Positions 1 to 5,947 of a DNA stretch of 5,954 bases are shown piece by piece (the stretch's first letter is position 1; the number at the start of each line of letters is the position of its first letter). The translations under genes were made by a program, and so were the position numbers. Below the pieces are notes generated by a model. The model was not told where the DNA came from. It worked only from the letters and a program-made list of their open reading frames with translations, and did no database searches. The stretch is from Desulfotignum sp. (GTDB taxonomy: Bacteria; Desulfobacterota; Desulfobacteria; Desulfobacterales; Desulfobacteraceae), in contig JAABRW010000060.1 of NCBI GenBank assembly GCA_011390695.1, positions 1 through 5,954 of the forward strand. The letters run 5' to 3'.

Positions 1-2
1 TG

Positions 3-10
3 TAAGGAGG
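3..10 (+). promoter_or_regulatory. Ribosome binding site of the TauE/SafE permease gene
   Basis: The sequence TAAGGAGG is a near-perfect anti-16S match, ending 5 nt before the ATG at 16. It fixes the start of the first gene and predicts strong translation. Any promoter lies upstream of the window. Confidence 0.85.
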
Positions 11-15
11 CCATA

Positions 16-1083
16 ATGAGTGCAAACGAGAAAGCAAGAAGAACCGGATTTGAAATCCAGGAGGAACTTGAAGCCACCAAAAAAACCATCTTGGAACGAT
101 TGATACCTGGAAAGCGGCAAATCATTGGATTTCTTTTGGGAATCATCCCCTTGTTCGTCATGTTTCTGATCGGCTGCTGGCTGGCCGGCAATCCATTTGA
201 AGCGACCTGGCGGGCATCTGAATCAGGGTATAATATTGCCCACGGACTGGTGGGTACCAACCAGTGGCATATTATCTGGTATGTGGTGCTTGTGGGTTTG
301 TTTTTTGAATTCATGGATGCCTCGGCCGGCATGGGATTCGGCACGGTCATGAGTCCGGTGCTCATGTCTCTGGGGTTTACCCCCTTGCAGGTGGTGCCGG
401 TCATCATGATCCAGCAGGCTTCCGCCGGCCTGATCGGTGCGTTTCTGCACCGGGAGTTTGAAAATGTGGAGTGGAAATGGAACCCCATGTCGGAAACCAT
501 TAAATTGTGGCTGCTGATTTCCATTCTGGGCGTAGCAGCAGTTATTACTTCAATCATTGGGGTCTATGGCATATTCAAAACCGCAAAAGTCTGGATCAGG
601 CTCTATGTCGTGATCCTGCTGGTAGGTATGGGAGCTATTGCATTATACCAGGCGTATCAACAGCACAAGGGCACAAAAAGGCCCTATCGATTCAAACGAA
701 TGGGATTTTTCGCCTTTCTGGCGGGTTTCAACAAAGGGATCGGCGGCGGCGGATATGGTCCGGTGATCACTGTCGGGGGATTGCTTTCAGGTGTTCCCGT
801 TAAATCCCAGCTGGCCGTGACCGCTATCTGTGAAGGGACTGTCAGTACCGTGGCCGCCATTCTCTGGTTCACCATGCTGGGGGGTGGCATGAAAATTGAC
901 TTTCTTCTGCTGCCCACCATGATGATCACGGCCATCGGCGGCGGTGTTCTGGCCCCCTATGCTACCCGGGTGTTTCCCCAAAAATTCTGGACTTACACTG
1001 TTCCGGTATACTGCCTGGTCATCGCAGTCATCTGTATCTGGAAACTCTGGCCGTCTCTGAGCAAGGCTCTGGGGATCATGTAA
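16..1083 (+). CDS. TauE/SafE family membrane permease (sulfite/organoanion exporter-like)
   Basis: A 355-residue inner-membrane protein, likely a transporter of the TauE/SafE (DUF81) family. Members move sulfite, sulfoacetate or related organic anions; the substrate here cannot be read from sequence. After a charged cytoplasmic N-terminus (1-34), hydrophobic segments lie at about 35-57, 83-100, 122-144, 160-186, 193-213, 228-255, 264-289, 292-315 and 323-345. The family's two-fold repeat is visible. Repeat 1 has a glycine-rich GMGFGTVMSPVL motif (105-116) followed by a helix with QQASAG. Repeat 2 has GIGGGGYGPVI (241-251) followed by a helix with CEGTVSTVAA. Length is somewhat above the typical 250-300 residues because of the N-terminal extension and first helix. 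The start is set by the strong TAAGGAGG. It is separated from the downstream signalling genes by a 192-nt hairpin-rich gap, so it may be a separate or attenuated transcription unit. Family assignment is firm; direction and substrate are unknown. Confidence 0.9.
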   Translation: MSANEKARRTGFEIQEELEATKKTILERLIPGKRQIIGFLLGIIPLFVMFLIGCWLAGNPFEATWRASESGYNIAHGLVGTNQWHIIWYVVLVGLFFEFMDASAGMGFGTVMSPVLMSLGFTPLQVVPVIMIQQASAGLIGAFLHREFENVEWKWNPMSETIKLWLLISILGVAAVITSIIGVYGIFKTAKVWIRLYVVILLVGMGAIALYQAYQQHKGTKRPYRFKRMGFFAFLAGFNKGIGGGGYGPVITVGGLLSGVPVKSQLAVTAICEGTVSTVAAILWFTMLGGGMKIDFLLLPTMMITAIGGGVLAPYATRVFPQKFWTYTVPVYCLVIAVICIWKLWPSLSKALGIM

Positions 1084-1090
1084 TTCCCTC

Positions 1091-1115
1091 CTGACCCGGG
1101 GCCCGGGGCTGTCAG
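1091..1115. repeat. Inverted repeat with GC-rich core just after the permease stop
   Basis: The arms CTGAC (1091-1095) and GTCAG (1111-1115) flank a very GC-rich core. The core includes a tandem direct repeat of CCCGGGG (1095-1101 and 1102-1108), so several pairings are possible. It starts 7 nt after the permease stop codon. It could protect the 3' end or act as a U-less terminator. The structure is seen; the role is inferred. Confidence 0.45.
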
Positions 1116-1144
1116 CCGCCATCAAACGGGCACCTGATGGCAGC
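1115..1144. repeat. Second intergenic inverted repeat
   Basis: GCCATCA (1118-1124) pairs with TGATGGC (1135-1141) around a 10-nt loop. The stem can be extended by two G-C pairs beyond one mismatch, to 1115 and 1144. No T-run follows. It directly abuts the preceding inverted repeat. Confidence 0.4.
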
Positions 1145-1160
1145 ACAGACAGTCCCCAGT

Positions 1161-1196
1161 GTCAGGCCGGAAATTACGGATCATTTCCGGCCTGAC
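1161..1196. repeat. Perfect 14-bp inverted repeat (strong hairpin)
   Basis: The left arm GTCAGGCCGGAAAT (1161-1174) and right arm ATTTCCGGCCTGAC (1183-1196) are exact reverse complements around an 8-nt loop (1175-1182). The RNA hairpin would be very stable. The sequence after it (CATTCAGTG) lacks a T-run on the + strand, so this is not a standard intrinsic terminator. Alternatives are a 3'-end stabiliser for the permease transcript, a processing site, or a DNA operator for a dimeric regulator. It lies about 80 nt before the next start codon. Confidence 0.7.
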
Positions 1197-1275
1197 CATT
1201 CAGTGAGAGAACACCGGATGCAACCGGCAAACAAGCCCGACCAGATTTTACAGCAATCGACAAAGGAGAGAAACA

Positions 1276-1719
1276 ATGAATGAATACAGGAAACATGCAG
1301 GCAATTATCCATGCAATGACGACAACCGGCTTATCCGACAACAGGTAACGCGGCTGTTGGTGACCCTGGTGTCTCTGGGAGGGTCCATCGGACTGTATTA
1401 CCTGGGATTTTTCGGTACCCTGGAAGGGCCGCTCAATCCGGAAAAAATCAGTGCTGCTCTGGCAGGCAGCAATATTGGCCCCGGTCATCTGCTGGCAGGG
1501 CTTTTTCTCATATTTCTGGTTTCCATAAGCTGGAACTGGGTTTATAATATGTTCAACCGGATAAAAGTCGATAGAGCCGCCACAAGGCATTCGCAGACTG
1601 CCGGAAAACAAAAAATCGCGCCAGTGACTTTTCAGCCTGTCCGCAAGGGCCCCTGGTCCCATACCATCTGGGCCGGTTCCTTAATGGGATTGATCGGGTT
1701 TTGTGTGCAGCTGATCTGA
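1276..1719 (+). CDS. Small three-helix membrane protein of unknown function
   Basis: I do not recognise this 147-residue protein. It has a polar N-terminus (1-22) and hydrophobic segments at about 24-45, 69-92 and 130-147. The last runs to the C-terminus, which ends in CVQLI. Between helices 1 and 2 is a loop with GPLNPEKISAALAGSNIGPGH (about 51-71), ordered enough to look conserved. Helix 2 carries a tryptophan-rich SISWNWVYN stretch (83-91). Helices 2 and 3 are separated by a basic loop (95-128) that is probably cytoplasmic by the positive-inside rule. The ATG at 1276 follows AAAGGAGAG with good spacing. It is the first gene of the presumed four-gene unit, 22 nt ahead of the response regulator. 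A membrane partner for the kinase-like protein or permease is possible, but that is only context. No signal peptide, lipobox or catalytic motif was seen. Confidence 0.75.
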   Translation: MNEYRKHAGNYPCNDDNRLIRQQVTRLLVTLVSLGGSIGLYYLGFFGTLEGPLNPEKISAALAGSNIGPGHLLAGLFLIFLVSISWNWVYNMFNRIKVDRAATRHSQTAGKQKIAPVTFQPVRKGPWSHTIWAGSLMGLIGFCVQLI

Positions 1720-1724
1720 CATTC

Positions 1725-1736
1725 CAGGAGCAGGAG
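1725..1736 (+). promoter_or_regulatory. Duplicated Shine-Dalgarno before the response regulator
   Basis: CAGGAG occurs twice back to back (1725-1730 and 1731-1736). The second copy sits 5 nt from the ATG at 1742, the optimal position, and the first is 6 nt further out. This fixes the start of the response regulator and may raise its translation. Confidence 0.6.
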
Positions 1737-1741
1737 ATCGT

Positions 1742-2611
1742 ATGAAAAAAAAAATTCAGGTACTGATGGTTGATGACGAGGTCCGGTTTGCCCAGAATGT
1801 TTCCCGGCTGCTGGACAACAGCCGCTTTGACGTCTCTGTGGCACACAATGGGCTGGATGCCCTTGAACTGATGAATGAAACCCGGCCGGATGTGGTGGTG
1901 CTGGACATCCGCATGCCGGAAATGGACGGGATCGAAACCCTGCTGGCGATGAAACAGCTGGATCCGGAAACACCTGTGATCATTCTCACGGGTGATGCAG
2001 ATGTGGAAACCGGTATTATGGCCATCCGTGAAGGGGCATTTGACTATTTGTTCAAACCGTGTGATATGGATATTTTATCGGAAAAAATCCTGCAGGCGGC
2101 AGCAGCAAAACAGATCCAGCGCCGCCCGGTGCTGTGGCCCAGGCGCATGGTCAAAGAGATCACCAATGCAGCGTTTATCCCGCTGGATATCACGGATGAT
2201 TTGACAAAAGCGCTGGACATATTCAATGTCATGGGCATTACAGGCTTGCGTGATGAACTGCACGTAACCGACAACAAGGACCGGTTGAGAGGAGTGGTAT
2301 CACGAAACGGGCTTGTCCGGGAGGCGGAAAGGGTGTATCCGGAACGATATATCCGCTGGTCCGACCTGGTCAGAAATCCCTGGTGGCTGTCCGAAAAAAA
2401 GGTGTCAGATGCCATGGAACCGCCGGCAGACATATCAGCCCACCCGGATGAACCGCTTCACCAGGTGGCGCAAAAAATGATCGACAACCACATCCGCTGT
2501 CTGCCGGTGATGGCAGACCACCGGTTTATGGGAATCATCCTGCTGAAAGACATCCTGTATCATATATCGACGACCCATGAAAACAGGGAACAGGAAGATG
2601 AAAATGCATAA
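1742..2611 (+). CDS. Response regulator with CBS-pair output (REC-CBS-CBS)
   Basis: A 289-residue cytoplasmic two-component response regulator. The receiver domain (about 4-121) has all key residues: the acidic pair D11/D12, phosphoacceptor D55 in VVVLDIRMPEMDG, T83 in ILTGD, and K105 before P106. There is no DNA-binding domain. After a short basic linker come two CBS motifs, about 134-200 and 216-278. The second is the clearer, starting with KVSDAM and containing HIRCLPVM and GIILLKDIL. CBS pairs commonly bind AMP, ATP, SAM or related adenosyl ligands, so the protein could combine phosphorylation with nucleotide status; the ligand is not readable here. The C-terminus overlaps the next gene by 8 nt, suggesting coupled synthesis with the kinase-like protein. 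Because there is no DNA-binding part, the output is probably protein-protein, plausibly on the acyltransferase/deacetylase encoded downstream. A run of ten A's follows the start codon. Confidence 0.9.
   Translation: MKKKIQVLMVDDEVRFAQNVSRLLDNSRFDVSVAHNGLDALELMNETRPDVVVLDIRMPEMDGIETLLAMKQLDPETPVIILTGDADVETGIMAIREGAFDYLFKPCDMDILSEKILQAAAAKQIQRRPVLWPRRMVKEITNAAFIPLDITDDLTKALDIFNVMGITGLRDELHVTDNKDRLRGVVSRNGLVREAERVYPERYIRWSDLVRNPWWLSEKKVSDAMEPPADISAHPDEPLHQVAQKMIDNHIRCLPVMADHRFMGIILLKDILYHISTTHENREQEDENA
2591..2597 (+). promoter_or_regulatory. Ribosome binding site that decides the start of the kinase-like gene
   Basis: CAGGAAG lies 6 nt before the ATG at 2604. The reading frame is open from an earlier ATG at 2577, but nothing resembling a Shine-Dalgarno precedes that codon (CATATATCGACGACCC). 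An intermediate ATG at 2598 directly abuts the site. I therefore prefer 2604, inside the end of the response regulator gene. Confidence 0.5.
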
Positions 2612-3602
2612 ACATGTCTCCGGCCCGGTCCAAAGCCCCTATCCGCTCCACAGGCAGGCATGGATTTCCACAGTATGCATTTCCCTGGTACCGGCCGCAG
2701 GTGTGTTTGCCGGTCTGGCCCTGTGGATACTGTACCGGAGTTCATCTCCGATTTTCGGCCTGATACTGCTGGCAGCCGGGGTGCTGGCCGGTGCTGCCGC
2801 ACTGGTCTATCATCTCAGGGCACTTTCCCTGCGGCTGGGGAAAAAAATGCACCACATCCAGCTGCTGGACCAGCAGCTGCTGAAAATGAGCCGCATGGCT
2901 GCGGCCACCAAACTGACAAGAGATTTTCTGGCACATTTCAAAGACGATCTGATCAATATGGAAAGCTCAACATCACTGGCCCTGGAGTTGATCCGCCAGG
3001 ACAACCTGCGGGATGCAGTTCAGAGCTTGGAGAATATCAAGACAGGGGCTGCAGAAGCCTTCACTTCCATTGACAAATTGCTGGTCATCACAAGAACTCC
3101 GGGGAATCACTGGATTATTCAGGATATCCAAGTCAATGGAATGATAACAGACATTCTGGAAATCTTCGCTCCCCAGTTCCGGGAAAAAAAGGCCTGCATC
3201 ATTCTGGAGCTGGAAGAAAATCCACCCACGATCCGCAGCAATTTTTCCCGGGTGTACCAGATCTTCCAGAACCTGTTTCTCACCGCAGTGTCCGATATCA
3301 TCCAGAACAACCGTCTGACCATAACCACCCAATCCGGATCAAACGGCATTCAAATAACGGCGGTTTACCCCAGCCGTCATTTTGACAAGCATGTGCTGGC
3401 TCGGCTTGCTGACCCAGCCTATGCGCTACAGGGCCAGGAGCCCGGCCCATGGCTGGCGCTGTGCATCTATCATGCAGACAGGGTAAAGGGGTGGGTCGAT
3501 GCAGATGAGACAAACACCGGGCTCAAACTGATGATCACGCTGCCGTATCGGATCGACAGATCATCTCACCAGACCCCCCAGTCTTTTTTAAAAGAATTAT
3601 GA
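2604..3602 (+). CDS. Membrane-anchored, degenerate histidine kinase-like protein (probable pseudokinase)
   Basis: A 332-residue protein from the preferred start at 2604; an upstream in-frame ATG at 2577 would add 9 residues. Two N-terminal membrane helices (about 19-43 and 50-71) with almost no periplasmic loop are followed by a helical region (about 90-166) like a DHp domain. There, LAHFKDDL places H111 where the phosphoacceptor histidine of AHExxNPL would be. A C-terminal region (about 184-318) follows the HATPase_c pattern but with its key residues changed. In the N box, NLFLTA has T227 where the Mg-chelating Asn is expected. The G1 box DxGxG reads YPSRH (255-259). The G2 box GLGL reads GPWL (281-284). 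The ending KGWVDAD...TGLKLMITLP still aligns with the family. I infer loss or strong weakening of ATP binding. It sits between its likely partner regulator (8-nt overlap) and the GNAT-deacetylase gene (ATGA overlap). It may be a scaffold, phosphatase or membrane sensor rather than a kinase. Fold assignment is moderate to good; inactivity is an inference. Confidence 0.75.
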   Translation: MHKHVSGPVQSPYPLHRQAWISTVCISLVPAAGVFAGLALWILYRSSSPIFGLILLAAGVLAGAAALVYHLRALSLRLGKKMHHIQLLDQQLLKMSRMAAATKLTRDFLAHFKDDLINMESSTSLALELIRQDNLRDAVQSLENIKTGAAEAFTSIDKLLVITRTPGNHWIIQDIQVNGMITDILEIFAPQFREKKACIILELEENPPTIRSNFSRVYQIFQNLFLTAVSDIIQNNRLTITTQSGSNGIQITAVYPSRHFDKHVLARLADPAYALQGQEPGPWLALCIYHADRVKGWVDADETNTGLKLMITLPYRIDRSSHQTPQSFLKEL

Positions 3603-5947
3603 TCCAGAATCAAGATCTGGCGTATGCCGTTGAAAATATTTCCCGCCAGGACCCGGAAATCGGGTACGCCCTTTCCGAGCTGCTGGCTGCCGGCCGCATC
3701 CGGATTCCGATAGATGCCGGCAGCTTTGGCGTTGATCCCTGTTTTCTGTTTGAAAATGAGCTGGTTTTTGTCCGGAATGTGAGTTATTTCAATCATGGCA
3801 TTGCCCCGTTGGAAGGAAGGCTGGTGCTCAAATACGGGGAAGCGGCTGAAAAGCATCGGATCAAAGAGGCCCCCTCTCCTGCGAACTTTTTTGCCGCAGC
3901 CAGGCAGATTCAGATGGCCGGCATCTTCTGTCTGGTAAATTTTGAACTCACCAGCGCTATTTCCAGACTCAAAAAAAAAATCACTGCCGCCGGCAGTGGC
4001 ACAGACCTCGAAAATATCCTGAATACCCGGCTTGAAACCCTGCAGCAGATGTTACAGGAACCCCCAGCCAGCTTTGGAATGCCGCTTTCTTTAAAGGAAC
4101 AGCTGTATTTCATTGAAATGCAGCAATCCGTTGACTGCCATTTTATTTTGTTTCCCTTTTCATTGCCTGCGCTGAACCAGCTGGCACAGCTGAATCTGGA
4201 ATTTTTTCATTTACGGTTTGTGCTGGAGCTGTTTGTCACCGGCGCATCCCACCGGCTTTTTGCTGCTGTCAGCCAGGGAAAAATCACCGGAATGATGTAT
4301 CTGAAGGAAAAAAAGCGGCTATTCTACACCGGGCTGGAAATCCATTATGTGGCCACGGTCAACGGGCTCCCCCTGGATGAACAGACGCTTGATTATCCCA
4401 GGATCCGGGGAACCGGCACCTTTCTGATGGCCGGGGCGTGGCTGTTGTGGAAAAGCTGTTTTTCCCGGGCATCGGAAATCATTCTGGATGCGGAAATCGG
4501 GGCAGAGCGATTTTATGAAGCCATCGGGTTTGATTTCCGGCCTCCTTATGGGTATCTTCTCAAACAGCCCAAAGATAAGCTGCTGTTGTATATTGTCGGC
4601 ATGGCCATGAATTGTGAAACACTGCCTGTCCGGTTGCAGGCCGCAGTGACCCAGTGCATCCAACGGCAAATAGCCTGCCTGAAAAAATCCACCCCGGCCG
4701 ATGATCCAAAACGCAAAGTCGCCGTCCTGGCGGTTTCAAGCTGTAACCAGGGAAACAAAAACAAAACTCTGTCAGCGATAGTCCAGGACCTGATCGACCG
4801 GGACAGCCGCCGTATACCTGAAGCCGGTATGCTGCTGCAGGTTCTGGCACAGGATGATGCCGACCGGTCCAGACACATACTGGTGAAAGGGGCCAGCATG
4901 ATCTGGGTGGTCAGTGATCCGGTGTTTGACCAGCACCTGGAAGGCATCTTTCATATGGAAAACCGCAAACGGACCCGGGCACTGGCATCCATACTGACCC
5001 GGGAACCATTTCCAGACCGGGTCATCCCGGTCCAGCCCCGGGCCGCCACCGAGCAGGAACTGGCCTGGATTCACCTGCCGGAATACATTGTCAAAATTGC
5101 TGAAACCACTGGAAAAAAACTGACCTACCTGGATCCGGACACCCAGACCACACCCCAGTCCTATGCCGTGGCCAGACTGGCCGCCGGCAGTGTGTTCAAT
5201 CTTATCGATGCCGTTTACAAAGATTCCCTGCACCGCAGCGGCATCGCCTGCATCCGTCCCCCTGGCCATCATGCGGAACCCGGCCGGGCCATGGGGTTCT
5301 GCCTGTTCAACAACGTGGCGTTGGGGGCGGTTTATCTCAAACACCGGTACAGCGCCAAAAAGATCCTGATTGTGGATTTGGATATTCACCATGGCAACGG
5401 CATCCAGAAAGCGTTTTATGACAGTCCGGAAGTGCTTTATTTTTCCGCCCACCAGTTTCCCTGCTATCCGGGCACCGGAAAACTGGCGGAAATCGGAACC
5501 GGTGCAGGAAAAGGGTTCACCATCAATGTACCGCTGACAAAAGGCAGGGAAGACAGGGATTATGCCGCTGTCCTCCATTTTCTGTTAACCCCGGTGGCCA
5601 TACAGTTTCAACCGGACATGATCCTGGTGGCCTTAGGGTTTGATCTCTATGCCCAGGATCCGCTGGGACAGATGAATGTCACCCCGGACGGGTATGCCCT
5701 GATGACCCACATGCTCAAGCAGCTGGCAAAAAAGGTCTGCAGCGGACGGATCATCTTTGTGCTGGAAGGCGGATACAGCATCAGGGGCATTCGCGAATGC
5801 GGGCTGCGGGTGCTCCAGGAACTGGCGGACCTGCCCACCCTCAGCCCGGAAAAAATCCGCCGGATGACCCCGGAAAAACCCGGCACCGTGCCGGAACTGA
5901 AAAAAGCCATGGATCTCCACAGAACCTTCTGGCCGGCTATCCCCTGA
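3599..5947 (+). CDS. Fusion of GNAT acyltransferase and class II-like histone deacetylase-family domain
   Basis: A 782-residue, apparently cytoplasmic protein. Residues 1 to about 180 match nothing I recognise. About 180-325 is a GNAT fold. It has the acetyl-CoA-binding motif A, R268-I-R-G271-T-G273 (pattern R/QxxGxG/A), and a late AERFYEAIGF (302-311), a classic GNAT motif B with Y306 as possible general acid. A linker of about 100 residues follows. From about 434 to 755 is a zinc amidohydrolase of the HDAC/AcuC/AphA superfamily. It has RPPGHHAEP with the H557/H558 dyad, MGFCLFNNVA as in class II enzymes, DLDIHHGNG with zinc ligands D595 and H597, LGFDLYAQDPLG with third ligand D682, and EGGY with transition-state tyrosine Y726. 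All catalytic positions are present, so deacylase activity is likely. It starts inside the stop of the kinase-like gene (ATGA) with only a weak AAAAGA upstream, so translation is probably coupled. The substrate is unknown. By analogy with AcuA/AcuC, acetyl-CoA synthetase is a candidate; acetylpolyamines or other acyl-lysines are alternatives. Confidence 0.88.
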   Translation: MIQNQDLAYAVENISRQDPEIGYALSELLAAGRIRIPIDAGSFGVDPCFLFENELVFVRNVSYFNHGIAPLEGRLVLKYGEAAEKHRIKEAPSPANFFAAARQIQMAGIFCLVNFELTSAISRLKKKITAAGSGTDLENILNTRLETLQQMLQEPPASFGMPLSLKEQLYFIEMQQSVDCHFILFPFSLPALNQLAQLNLEFFHLRFVLELFVTGASHRLFAAVSQGKITGMMYLKEKKRLFYTGLEIHYVATVNGLPLDEQTLDYPRIRGTGTFLMAGAWLLWKSCFSRASEIILDAEIGAERFYEAIGFDFRPPYGYLLKQPKDKLLLYIVGMAMNCETLPVRLQAAVTQCIQRQIACLKKSTPADDPKRKVAVLAVSSCNQGNKNKTLSAIVQDLIDRDSRRIPEAGMLLQVLAQDDADRSRHILVKGASMIWVVSDPVFDQHLEGIFHMENRKRTRALASILTREPFPDRVIPVQPRAATEQELAWIHLPEYIVKIAETTGKKLTYLDPDTQTTPQSYAVARLAAGSVFNLIDAVYKDSLHRSGIACIRPPGHHAEPGRAMGFCLFNNVALGAVYLKHRYSAKKILIVDLDIHHGNGIQKAFYDSPEVLYFSAHQFPCYPGTGKLAEIGTGAGKGFTINVPLTKGREDRDYAAVLHFLLTPVAIQFQPDMILVALGFDLYAQDPLGQMNVTPDGYALMTHMLKQLAKKVCSGRIIFVLEGGYSIRGIRECGLRVLQELADLPTLSPEKIRRMTPEKPGTVPELKKAMDLHRTFWPAIP
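3971..3998 (-). terminator. Minus-strand intrinsic terminator-like element inside the GNAT-deacetylase gene
   Basis: On the minus strand, a hairpin CACTGCC-GGC-GGCAGTG (3998 to 3982, 7-bp stem, 3-nt loop) is followed one base later by ten T's (3980 to 3971). This is the classical Rho-independent layout. It lies within the coding sequence on the opposite strand, at residues 125-133 of the fusion protein (Lys-Lys-Lys-Ile onward). It could stop antisense transcription, or it may be a by-product of lysine codons next to Ala-Gly codons. Confidence 0.45.

Larger units (their letters stand above)
1084..1275. other. Hairpin-rich intergenic region between permease and signalling operon
   Basis: These 192 nt hold no credible ORF. 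They contain three successive inverted repeats (1091-1115, 1115-1144 and 1161-1196, listed separately) and the ribosome site of the next gene. None of the hairpins has a downstream T-run, so a classical intrinsic terminator is not seen. I found no convincing sigma-70 or sigma-54 promoter, although one for the four-gene unit is expected between about 1197 and 1260. Confidence 0.6.

Noticed and set aside
1137..1155. A TGGCAG...-like sequence resembling the -24 box of a sigma-54 promoter.
   Set aside because: There is no GC dinucleotide at the required 10-bp distance, and the stretch is part of an inverted repeat. I could not support a promoter.
2577..2603. The ATG at 2577 as start of the kinase-like protein.
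   Set aside because: It has no Shine-Dalgarno and would overlap the response regulator by 35 nt. The ATG at 2604 has CAGGAAG at good spacing. The earlier start cannot be fully excluded.
3571..3589. A possible terminator at the end of the kinase-like gene: AGAC/GTCT arms followed by six T's.
   Set aside because: The stem is only 4 bp with a 6-nt loop. It falls inside the coding end of a gene that overlaps the next one by 4 nt, so termination here is implausible.
4309..4315. An A-AAA-AAG slippery heptamer in the fusion gene. The same motif occurs near 2394-2401 and 3184-3190 in the upstream genes.
   Set aside because: Each comes from Glu-Lys-Lys codons in a genome fond of AAA/GAA. I saw no clear downstream stem or Shine-Dalgarno stimulator and no alternative product that makes sense, so programmed frameshifting is not supported.
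4772..5578. A 268-codon open frame on the minus strand opposite the deacetylase domain.
   Set aside because: It lies entirely inside the strongly supported deacetylase coding region, has no recognisable domain, and is low-complexity in the way typical of an antisense shadow of GC-rich codons.
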